From NCBI GenBank assembly GCA_025963815.1, contig JAOQAA010000128.1, positions 1 to 9,369 on the forward strand: 9,369 bases of DNA, given 5' to 3'. The notes under the pieces are model-generated. The model ran no database searches. It saw only the letters and a program-made list of their open reading frames with translations, and was not told the origin of the DNA. A program made the position numbers and the translations under genes. This document shows positions 1 through 5,732 of the stretch, piece by piece. Position 1 is the first letter of the stretch. The number at the start of each line of letters is the position of its first letter. The DNA comes from Capsulimonas sp. Its GTDB lineage: Bacteria; Armatimonadota; Armatimonadia; Armatimonadales; Capsulimonadaceae.

Positions 1-337
1 TTACGGCTCCGGCGCTGCTGAACTCGGGAGAATATCGCCCATCTCCGAATACCCACCACCGAACCACGTGCACTCCCTGGGCGTGCATCGTCCCAAAATC
101 CTTGGCGACGGAGTTCCAATCGGTATACTTGCCCCATGCGCCTGTCCCGAAGTCGGTTCCGTAGTTATACCAGGCGTAGTTCGCGCCCAGCCAGTAGCTG
201 CTTTTTCCATTCAAAGTCAGAACATTGCTGCTGGCGACAGGCGTCGCGGCGTGGGCGCCAACTACGCCGGCGCACAGCAGCATTATGCTTAACAGCAATT
301 GTCGCAAAAAGTACAAGCGGCCAATCGTTTTAACCAT
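1..337 (-). CDS. Secreted glycoside hydrolase-like protein, N-terminal fragment
   Basis: This is the first 112 residues of an exported protein that runs off the left edge of the window. It begins at the ATG at 337-335, preceded by a good ribosome binding site (AAGGA on the minus strand at 348-344, 6 bases from the ATG). Residues 1-30 look like a Sec signal peptide: Lys3 and Arg7, a hydrophobic stretch around 14-27, and a likely cut after AHA at 28-30. The mature part begins with a short strand and then WLGANYAWYNYGTDFG (49-64) and GVHVVRWWVFGDGR (88-101). That pattern is typical of the first beta strands of clan GH-A TIM-barrel hydrolases related to GH5 cellulases and mannanases, in which an asparagine follows the first strand and an arginine-rich VVRWW segment forms the next. 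The catalytic glutamates lie beyond the window, so the family and substrate cannot be fixed. A polysaccharide-degrading role outside the cytoplasm is an inference. Confidence 0.72.
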   Translation of the reverse strand, partial: MVKTIGRLYFLRQLLLSIMLLCAGVVGAHAATPVASSNVLTLNGKSSYWLGANYAWYNYGTDFGTGAWGKYTDWNSVAKDFGTMHAQGVHVVRWWVFGDGRYSPEFSSAGAV

Positions 338-420
338 TGTGTTTCCTTACTGGGTGAAATTCTTGCCAAACGGTGGGAATTGGATTGAGATATGTAACAA
401 ACAGGCGTAAATTTTTGCTG

Positions 421-449
421 CTTGTACGTTGTTATTTCTGTAATCTCAA
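421..449 (-). promoter_or_regulatory. Weak candidate promoter for the glycoside hydrolase gene
   Basis: On the minus strand, TTGAGA (449-444) and TACAAG (426-421) are separated by exactly 17 bases. The first matches the -35 consensus at 5 of 6 positions and the second matches the -10 consensus at 4 of 6. Transcription would start near 414 and leave a leader of about 77 bases before the ATG at 337. The surrounding 248-base gap is richer in A and T than the flanking genes, as expected for a promoter region, but boxes of this quality can occur by chance in such sequence. Confidence 0.25.
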
Positions 450-505
450 TTATCTATTGAACAGCGAAATTTTTGATAAGTTCCCGCCATAGCGTCAAAA
501 CATGA

Positions 506-541
506 AATCAGGCCTCGATCATTAGATATCGAAGCCTGATT
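506..541 (-). terminator. Hairpin terminator downstream of the SpoIIM-family gene
   Basis: AATCAGGC (506-513) pairs perfectly with GCCTGATT (534-541). After one C/A mismatch, TCGAT (515-519) pairs with ATCGA (528-532), leaving an 8-base loop. The hairpin begins 44 bases past the stop codon of the minus-strand SpoIIM gene. On that strand it is followed by an imperfect T-rich stretch (TTTCATGTTTT), so it can act as an intrinsic terminator, though not a strong one. It separates that gene from the glycoside hydrolase gene on the same strand. Confidence 0.5.
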
Positions 542-585
542 ATCGCGCAGCGTCAATGAGTTGCCGGGAAGTCGATTGTCGGATG

Positions 586-1566
586 TTAGAGAGCGGCGGT
601 TTTCGGGCGGCGTGGGCTGCCGTAGATGTAAAAGAGCAGCAGGGCGAATTGGAAGATCGCCATGCCGAACTTCGCCCAGTGGGGCAGGGAGGCATGGGAG
701 ATATTGCCTTCGATAATACCGGCGAGGATGAAGAGCGGAATCGTCCCTACCATCATCTTCGCGCCGTCGCGGCCCGCGATCACCAGGGCGTCCTTGCGTG
801 AATATTTGCCCGGCGCAATGAGCGCCCAGCCGATACACAGGCCCGCGCCGCCGCAGATGAAGATCGCCGAAAGTTCCGCGACTCCGTGCGGCAGGATACC
901 GGCCCACATGGAGGTGAGATGACCGGTAGGCTGCACGACGGCGATCAGGGCGCCCATCATCTCGCCGTTCTGAAGCAGCATCAGCACTGGAAGAATGAGC
1001 GTGATGCCGGTCGCGAAGGCGATAATTCCCACCTTGGTGTTGTTGGTCATCAGCTGGGATGAAAAATCGAAGCCCTCGGCGGAGGAGATATCGCCATGGT
1101 CGGCGAATCCCTGCTTCCAGCCGTCGAACGAGGAGCGGAAGCCTTCCGGAAGGAACAGCGCCAGGTAATCTTCACTCTTGTGAACCAGCGCATAGGCGAG
1201 GTAGGCACCGATGACGCTGATGATGATGGCGGCGATTGTGAACCCCATGCGTCGGCGCAGGACGTCCGGCAGGCCGACGCGCAGGAAACCGAGAATACGG
1301 CGCCAGCCGCCGGTTTCTTCGGAGTAGATCACGCCGTGCGCATTCCCAACCAGTTCGTTCAGGTACAATACGAGATTAGGATTGGCTTCCTGCTGGCGTG
1401 CGTACGCGAGGTCTGCGGCCGCTCGGCGATAGAGCGATCCGAGCGCCGGAAGCTCTTCCTTGGAAAGGCGGCGCAGGCCGCCGTTCTTTGTGCGCTCCAC
1501 AATAGAGGAGAGCCGCTCCCAGTTTGCGCGCTTCTTGTTGATGAAAGCTCGTTCGTCAATTGCCAT
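586..1566 (-). CDS. SpoIIM/DUF95 family integral membrane protein
   Basis: The 326-residue protein has a soluble N-terminal third (1-105, rich in Arg, Lys and Glu, probably helical) and then about five or six membrane segments, near 108-128, 178-198, 203-212, 225-250, 270-288 and 298-316. The signature LPHGVAELSAIFICGGAGL at 225-243, together with the LLQNGEMMGALIAVV stretch before it, is the hallmark of the SpoIIM/DUF95 family. In Bacillus, SpoIIM works with SpoIIP and SpoIID in engulfment, but members are widespread in non-sporulating bacteria, where they often sit beside RDD-family genes and their function is unknown. Here the RDD gene is the divergent neighbour. The start is secure because the next in-frame methionine is at residue 108. 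No Shine-Dalgarno sequence precedes it, and a consensus -10 box ends 9 bases upstream, so the mRNA is probably leaderless. Sporulation should not be inferred from this gene alone. Confidence 0.9.
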   Translation of the reverse strand: MAIDERAFINKKRANWERLSSIVERTKNGGLRRLSKEELPALGSLYRRAAADLAYARQQEANPNLVLYLNELVGNAHGVIYSEETGGWRRILGFLRVGLPDVLRRRMGFTIAAIIISVIGAYLAYALVHKSEDYLALFLPEGFRSSFDGWKQGFADHGDISSAEGFDFSSQLMTNNTKVGIIAFATGITLILPVLMLLQNGEMMGALIAVVQPTGHLTSMWAGILPHGVAELSAIFICGGAGLCIGWALIAPGKYSRKDALVIAGRDGAKMMVGTIPLFILAGIIEGNISHASLPHWAKFGMAIFQFALLLFYIYGSPRRPKTAAL

Positions 1567-1575
1567 GATGGCGAA

Positions 1576-1605
1576 ATTATACCGCAGAGGCTCCTGTCAT
1601 GTCAC
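1576..1605 (-). promoter_or_regulatory. Sigma-70-type promoter of the SpoIIM-family gene, leaderless
   Basis: On the minus strand, GTGACA (1605-1600, 5 of 6 matches to the -35 consensus) and TATAAT (1581-1576, perfect -10) are separated by 18 bases. Nine bases separate the end of the -10 box from the ATG at 1566-1564. A transcription start 6 to 8 bases past the -10 box would leave only about 1 to 3 untranslated bases. No ribosome binding site is present, consistent with leaderless translation. The -35 box lies inside codons 1 to 3 of the divergent RDD gene. Confidence 0.65.
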
Positions 1606-2489
1606 GTGAAATACTCGTCGTCACTCCCGAAAATATTGAAATCGAATATGAGCTCGCCGGAGTTGGCTCCCGATTCTTTGCAAATCTGATCGATACGCTC
1701 TGGCAAATGGGTATTTTGCTCGCGATGACGATCCTGTTTCTGATCGTGACCGTGGTCCTCGGCTTCATCACGAGCGCCTTTGCGCAGCAGCTGCTGACAG
1801 CTCTCGTGCACATTCAAATGGGTCTGGCGTCGATTGCGACGTTCATCGTTTTCTGGGGATACTACATCTATTACGAGACGGCTTGGAACGGGCAGACGCC
1901 TGGAAAACGGCAGGTGGGCTTGCGCGTGCTGCGCGACGGCGGTTACCCGATCAACATCTTCGCTGCCATTGTGCGCAACCTGCTGCGGGTTGTCGACGGA
2001 ATCCCTGTGGTCGTGGTCGGGTTTCTGATCGCCGGGGCGTCGGAGAATAAACCAGAGATCGCTGCGGTTGGCGCCGCGTCCATGATCCTGACCCTATGCT
2101 TTTTGCTGTTTTCAGGAAAGTATCAGCGCCTTGGCGATTTTGTCGCCGGAACCATGGTCGTGAAGCAGCGGGCGCCGCGCGTTCCGACGCTGGAGGCCTT
2201 GGCGCCGCCGCCGCGCGTCCTGCCCGAGCATCTGGCGGCCTACGCGCTGGCGGATGTCGGCAAGCATGTGTATGAAATGACGGTGCCGGAGTACCGCGCG
2301 GTGCGTCACGCGATCGACCGGCGCTGGCAGCTGCCCGCGCCGATGCAGCAGGCTTCGGCGATGTACCTCGCCGTGCCGCTGATGCGCCGTCTCGGCATTG
2401 TGCCCCCGGCAGGCGTCACTTATATCAATTACGCCGACCTCCTGGAATATCTCGCCGTTGCCTTTGAACAGTATCGAGGCGTAAAGTAA
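1599..2489 (+). CDS. RDD-family membrane protein with C-terminal soluble domain
   Basis: The 296-residue protein has an RDD domain in roughly residues 15-190. Arg25 and Asp32 (GSRFFANLID) begin the first membrane segment, Asp133 follows the RNLLRVVDG stretch, and the domain closes with the usual YQRLGDFVAGTMVV ending (175-188, Asp180). Predicted membrane segments lie near 33-58, 70-92, 132-148 and 155-172. GQTPGKRQVGLRV (98-110) is the conserved cytoplasmic loop of the family. Residues 190-296 form a hydrophilic, Arg- and Pro-containing extension with no domain I can name. RDD proteins are poorly characterised; a transport-related role has been proposed for some. The ATG at 1599 is preceded by AGAGG (1586-1590) with 8-base spacing. 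The divergent SpoIIM/DUF95 neighbour is a frequent partner of this family and suggests a shared envelope function. I could not identify the promoter. It must lie within the 32-base gap or inside the neighbouring coding region. Confidence 0.9.
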   Translation: MSREILVVTPENIEIEYELAGVGSRFFANLIDTLWQMGILLAMTILFLIVTVVLGFITSAFAQQLLTALVHIQMGLASIATFIVFWGYYIYYETAWNGQTPGKRQVGLRVLRDGGYPINIFAAIVRNLLRVVDGIPVVVVGFLIAGASENKPEIAAVGAASMILTLCFLLFSGKYQRLGDFVAGTMVVKQRAPRVPTLEALAPPPRVLPEHLAAYALADVGKHVYEMTVPEYRAVRHAIDRRWQLPAPMQQASAMYLAVPLMRRLGIVPPAGVTYINYADLLEYLAVAFEQYRGVK

Positions 2490-2612
2490 GCGATATGGCC
2501 GCCTGTGAGATATTTCTGGAACTTTCAGAGTAATTTGATAGATACGTGAAATAATAAACCGAATCCCGATCTCAGTTTCGAATCCCAACCCATAGACAGG
2601 ACGTAAGGCATC
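2490..2612 (+). other. Intergenic region with a short operator-like palindrome
   Basis: The 123 bases between the RDD and M16 genes are AT-richer than the coding sequence. The only structure I see is TCTGGAA-C-TTTCAGA at 2515-2529, two 7-base arms that are inverted with one G/T exception around a single central base. It could be a protein-binding site, but an imperfect palindrome this short can occur by chance. No convincing -35/-10 pair and no terminator hairpin with a T tract are visible, so it is unresolved whether the peptidase gene has its own promoter or is read through from the RDD gene. Confidence 0.25.
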
Positions 2613-5435
2613 ATGACGAAATCGACCGCGTTGATCCCATTCGCTCTTCTCAGCTACGTGCTCTTTCCCAGCGTAACCGCGCAGGCGCAGGAGCAAACCG
2701 CTCCCACCGCCGCCGCCACGACCCAGGCCAATAAGGCCGCAGGCAAGCCGACGCTTGTCAACGGCATTCAAGAGACCACGCTTTCCAACGGTCTGACGAT
2801 CCTGACCAAGGAAGTGCATGCGGCGCCTGTTGCCTATTTCTCCGTCTGGTATAAGGTCGGCTCGGTTAACGAGCAGGTTGGTCAGACCGGCATGAGCCAC
2901 CTGATGGAGCACATGATGTTCAAGGGGACCAAGTCGCGCGGCCCCGGAGTCATCAGCTCTACCTTGCAGAGCAACGGCGCTGAATTCAACGCTTCTACCT
3001 CTTATGATCGGACCGAGTATCACGAGACGCTCGCGGCGGATCGATTAGAGACGGCGATGAAGATCGAGTCGGACCGCATGGTCAACTCGCTTTACGACGA
3101 AGCCCAGCATCAAAAAGAAATGACGGTCGTTCGTTCGGAGTACGAAGCCGGCGAGAACAATCCCGGCCGCGCGCTCACGAAGGCGACGCGCCTTTCGGCC
3201 GATCAAGTACATCCTTACCGATGGGAGACGATAGGATTCCGGTCGGACATTGAGAACTTTACGCGCGACGAGATGTACGACTATTACAAGAACTACTACA
3301 CGCCCAATAACGCCACGGTCGTGATCGTCGGCGACATCGACACGGCGAAGGCCGTGGAAATGGTGCGCAAGTACTTCGGGTCGATCAAGTCGCATCCGGT
3401 TTCCGAACACTTCCTGACGCCCGAGCCTGTCCAGGAAGGCGAGCGGCGTGTGACGGTGTCGCGAGCGGGAACGACGCCGCAGATGCTGATGACATATCAC
3501 ATTCCGGGGATCAATGACCCGGACCGGTATGCGCTGGATGTGCTGGAGACGGCGCTGAGCGGCGGTCGCACCGCGCGCTTCTTCCAGAATCTCGTGCAGA
3601 CCGGACTGGCCTCGGATGCGGCGGCCTATGATTATGGCCTGCGTGATCCTGATATGGTCATGGTTGGAGCCTCGGCGCAGCCCGGCCACACCAACGCCGA
3701 ACTGGAGAAAGCGCTGCTGGCGGAACTTGATAAGGTCAAGACGGAGCAGATCACGGACGAAGAACTGGCCCGCGCGCTCAATCAAGCGGAAGCGGGTTAT
3801 ATCTTCGGCAAGGAATCCGTCTCGGCGCAAGGCAGCCAGCTTGGCGAGGACGCCATGAAGGGTGACTGGCGTCGCGGCGAATATTACCTGGAGAATCTGC
3901 GTAAGGTGACCAAGGCGGACGTACAGCGCGTGGCCCAGAAATATCTGGTCGAGCGCAACCGCACCGTCGGTTACTTCGAGCCGGTCCGCGCCGCAGGCGC
4001 TCCCGGTGGCGGAGGCGCGCCCACATCGCCCGTCGCGCAGTTCATCGACTCTAAACCCGCGACGCTGAGCCTTGGCGATTATCATCTATCGCGGCCCGCC
4101 GCCACACGTCCTGCGTCGGTAATGGCGGCTGCGGACGCCGCCCCCGCGAAGGGCTCGCTGCCGACCAAGGTCGTGCTGGACAATGGCCTGACGCTAGTCG
4201 TACAAGAAAACCACGCCACGCCGACTGTCTCCATCGGCGGCGCGCTGCTGAGCGCCGGTTCGGTCTTCGATCCCGCCGACAAGCGCGGACTGGCCGACTT
4301 CACGGCGTCACAGCTCTCACGCGGCACGCAAACCCGCTCGCTGCTGGACATCGCCAAGATCCTGGAAGGCGGCGGCTCGTCCGTCTCCATCGGCGGCGGC
4401 GACGAATATGCGTCCCTCGGCGCGCACGGCCTGTCCAAGAACTTCGACACCCTGCTCGAGGTCCTGTCCGACGAGCTGCGCCACCCCGCGTTCCCGGCGG
4501 ACGAACTGGAGAAAGCGCGCGCGCAGTCGCTGGCGGGCATCGAAGAGGCCAAGGACGACACTGGAACCCTTGCCGAGATCGCCTTCGCCAACGCCCTTTA
4601 TCCCAAAGGACATCCGTATAGCTCCCCGACGCTCGACGAGCAGGGAGCGCTGATCAAATCACTGACGCGCGATGACCTCGCCGCGTTTTACGCCGCGCAC
4701 TACGCGCCCGACAAACTTGTGCTGACGATTGTCGGCGACGTCGATACGCAGACGGCGATCGACGGTGTGAAGAAGTACTTCGGCGATTGGGCAAAGAAGG
4801 GCAATTTGACCGATGTCTCCATTCCTACCATTGCCGCCGGAACCGCCGCGTACCAGACCACGGTCATTCCCATGGCTGACAAAGCGCAGGTGGATGTCCG
4901 CTACGGCTTCCCTGGCGGCCTCAAGCGCAGCGATCCGGACTTCTACACGGTGATCGTACTGGACACGATCCTCGGCGGAGGCGGCGGCCTTTCCTCGCGT
5001 TTGGCCACAAGCGTGCGCGACAAGATGGGACTGGTTTACGGCATTTACGCTGCGGACGACGCCAGCCTGGGCGAGGGGCCATTCACGGTCCAGTTAGGAA
5101 GCAACCCCGCCAATGTCGATAAGGCGGTCGAAGAGACGTTCAGTCAGGTTCAGATGATCCATGACAAGGGCGTTACCAAAGACGAGGTTACGGATGCGGT
5201 GTCTTTCCTGACCGGCTCCTACCCGGTCACGCTCTCCACGAACGGCGCCGTTGCAGGACAATTGCTCGTGGCGCAGGTCTATGGCCTGGGCCTGGATTAC
5301 ATCCAGAAGCGCAACACCTACTACAACGCCGTGACCGTGGACAAGGTCAACGCCGCTGCGAAGAAGTACCTGCATCCAGGGACGGGCGCGCTGGTGATCG
5401 CGGGGACTTATACCGGGAAGTATGTGGCGAAGTGA
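2613..5435 (+). CDS. Exported M16 family zinc metallopeptidase, two fused M16 units
   Basis: This 940-residue protein is two M16 (insulinase/mitochondrial processing peptidase-like) units joined in one chain. Residues 1-26 are a likely signal peptide (Lys3, hydrophobic 7-19, TAQAQ near the cut), and an Ala/Thr-rich spacer follows to about 45. Unit 1 (about 50-455) holds the inverted zinc motif HLMEH at 96-100 and a glutamate at 176 (VRSEYE), the spacing expected for the third zinc ligand. A Gly/Pro/Ala-rich linker covers about 458-515. Unit 2 (about 516-935) has ADFTASQLSRGT where the zinc motif should be, so it cannot bind zinc that way. It keeps the C-terminal substrate-binding arginine and tyrosine (Arg796 and Tyr809 in SSRLATS...MGLVYG). 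Unit 1 has Arg322 but Ser334 in place of that tyrosine. The enzyme probably degrades or processes peptides outside the cytoplasm. TAAGG (2604-2608) precedes the ATG by 4 bases. The TGA stop falls inside the terminus of the adjoining inverted repeat. Confidence 0.93.
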   Translation: MTKSTALIPFALLSYVLFPSVTAQAQEQTAPTAAATTQANKAAGKPTLVNGIQETTLSNGLTILTKEVHAAPVAYFSVWYKVGSVNEQVGQTGMSHLMEHMMFKGTKSRGPGVISSTLQSNGAEFNASTSYDRTEYHETLAADRLETAMKIESDRMVNSLYDEAQHQKEMTVVRSEYEAGENNPGRALTKATRLSADQVHPYRWETIGFRSDIENFTRDEMYDYYKNYYTPNNATVVIVGDIDTAKAVEMVRKYFGSIKSHPVSEHFLTPEPVQEGERRVTVSRAGTTPQMLMTYHIPGINDPDRYALDVLETALSGGRTARFFQNLVQTGLASDAAAYDYGLRDPDMVMVGASAQPGHTNAELEKALLAELDKVKTEQITDEELARALNQAEAGYIFGKESVSAQGSQLGEDAMKGDWRRGEYYLENLRKVTKADVQRVAQKYLVERNRTVGYFEPVRAAGAPGGGGAPTSPVAQFIDSKPATLSLGDYHLSRPAATRPASVMAAADAAPAKGSLPTKVVLDNGLTLVVQENHATPTVSIGGALLSAGSVFDPADKRGLADFTASQLSRGTQTRSLLDIAKILEGGGSSVSIGGGDEYASLGAHGLSKNFDTLLEVLSDELRHPAFPADELEKARAQSLAGIEEAKDDTGTLAEIAFANALYPKGHPYSSPTLDEQGALIKSLTRDDLAAFYAAHYAPDKLVLTIVGDVDTQTAIDGVKKYFGDWAKKGNLTDVSIPTIAAGTAAYQTTVIPMADKAQVDVRYGFPGGLKRSDPDFYTVIVLDTILGGGGGLSSRLATSVRDKMGLVYGIYAADDASLGEGPFTVQLGSNPANVDKAVEETFSQVQMIHDKGVTKDEVTDAVSFLTGSYPVTLSTNGAVAGQLLVAQVYGLGLDYIQKRNTYYNAVTVDKVNAAAKKYLHPGTGALVIAGTYTGKYVAK

Positions 5436-5445
5436 CCTATTCCCC

Positions 5446-5503
5446 CGCGCTTTAGCGCGTTTCCCCCTTTTCCCAGCAAGGGGCTAAAGCCCGGGAAAAG
5501 GGG
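5446..5503. repeat. Left arm stem-loops of the nested repeat
   Basis: A 14-base perfect hairpin, CGCGCT-TT-AGCGCG (5446-5459), is followed by CCCCTTTTCCC (5464-5474) pairing with GGGAAAAGGGG (5493-5503), an 11-bp stem. That stem encloses the mini-hairpin GGGCT-AA-AGCCC (5481-5492). The two minis are related: GCTTTAGC (5449-5456) is the exact reverse complement of GCTAAAGC (5483-5490), so they can also pair with each other. No T tract follows the stem on the plus strand, so it is not a textbook terminator of the peptidase gene. Confidence 0.75.
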
Positions 5504-5522
5504 TGTTCATCATTATTGTCCA

Positions 5523-5559
5523 GGCGAATCTTGTCGTGGCCGACGAAGACTTATTCGCC
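5523..5559. repeat. Hairpin in the centre of the nested repeat
   Basis: GGCGAAT (5523-5529) pairs with ATTCGCC (5553-5559). Inside that pair, GTCG (5533-5536) pairs with CGAC (5541-5544) around a TGGC loop. The hairpin sits in the 96-base segment between the two arms that is otherwise unique. It shares base 5523 with the innermost arm-to-arm pairing, so the two folds compete only slightly. Confidence 0.45.
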
Positions 5560-5613
5560 GATTTCGACTCTTCGCACAACCCGGAACACTCGGCTGGACC
5601 GCAGTTATGAACG

Positions 5614-5670
5614 CCCCTTTTCCCGCCCGAAGGGCCTTGCTGGGAAAAGGGGAAGGCGAAGCTTGCTTCG
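5614..5670. repeat. Right arm stem-loops of the nested repeat
   Basis: CCCCTTTTCCC (5614-5624) pairs with GGGAAAAGGGG (5642-5652) over 11 bp and encloses the mini-hairpin GCCC-GAA-GGGC (5625-5635). Further right is a 14-base hairpin, CGAAGC-TT-GCTTCG (5657-5670). Layout and positions mirror the left arm, but the minis use a CGAAG/CTTCG core instead of CTTTAG/CTAAAG. CCGAAG (5627-5632) can also pair with CTTCGG (5666-5671), the same mini-to-mini option seen on the left. Confidence 0.75.
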
Positions 5671-5694
5671 GCGGGGGAATAGGTCACCCCCACA

Positions 5695-5724
5695 TTGACG
5701 CCTCCCTCCCTCTTCTTGTATAAT
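5695..5724 (+). promoter_or_regulatory. Sigma-70-type promoter of rfbD, leaderless
   Basis: TTGACG (5695-5700, 5 of 6 matches to the -35 consensus) and TATAAT (5719-5724, perfect -10) are 18 bases apart. Only 8 bases separate the -10 box from the ATG at 5733, so the message should start at or within a couple of bases of the start codon. There is no purine-rich ribosome binding site; the spacer is pyrimidine-rich instead. The design matches that of the SpoIIM-gene promoter at 1576-1605. Confidence 0.75.
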
Positions 5725-5732
5725 ATACGCCA

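Larger units (their letters stand above)
5432..5687. repeat. 256-bp nested inverted repeat, MITE-like or structured intergenic element
   Basis: GTGACCTATTCCCCCGC (5432-5448) is the perfect reverse complement of 5671-5687. Moving inward, further perfectly complementary blocks follow in register: 5464-5481 with 5635-5652 (18 bases), 5492-5503 with 5614-5625 (12), 5505-5510 with 5607-5612 (6), and 5518-5523 with 5594-5599 (6). Each arm also folds on itself. The whole element fills the gap between the M16 stop codon, which its left end contains, and the -35 box of rfbD, 7 bases past its right end. No direct target duplication is visible at the ends and no protein is credibly encoded. It may be a non-autonomous transposable element, a dispersed palindromic repeat, or a transcribed structured RNA. 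The sequence of this window alone cannot tell which. Confidence 0.85.

Noticed and set aside
586..1566. Evidence for endospore formation from the SpoIIM-family gene
   Set aside because: SpoIIM/DUF95 proteins occur in many non-sporulating bacteria, and no other sporulation gene is present.
2535..2557. Promoter for the M16 gene from TTGATA (2535-2540) and TAATAA (2552-2557)
   Set aside because: The spacing is only 11 bases, far short of the 16 to 18 needed, and no alternative pairing gave a good match.
2112..3023. A 303-codon open frame on the minus strand overlapping the RDD and M16 genes
   Set aside because: It is antisense to two well-supported genes, and its product is rich in Arg, His and Gly with no motif, as expected for a shadow of GC-rich codons.
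3045..4085. A 346-codon open frame on the minus strand inside the M16 gene
   Set aside because: It is fully antisense to the conserved first M16 unit, with an Arg/Leu/His-rich product and no recognisable domain; a codon-bias shadow.
5464..5510. Intrinsic terminator of the M16 gene formed by the CCCCTTTTCCC/GGGAAAAGGGG stem
   Set aside because: The stem is strong, but the following bases (TGTTCATCATTATT) lack a T tract, and the same stem recurs in the right arm; it is better described as part of the repeat.
5484..5693. A 69-codon open frame on the minus strand spanning much of the nested repeat (and a 60-codon one on the plus strand, 5516-5698)
   Set aside because: Most of the frame is the two repeat arms translated, with Pro/Ser/Gly-rich low-complexity output and no ribosome binding site I trust; the inverted symmetry explains it.
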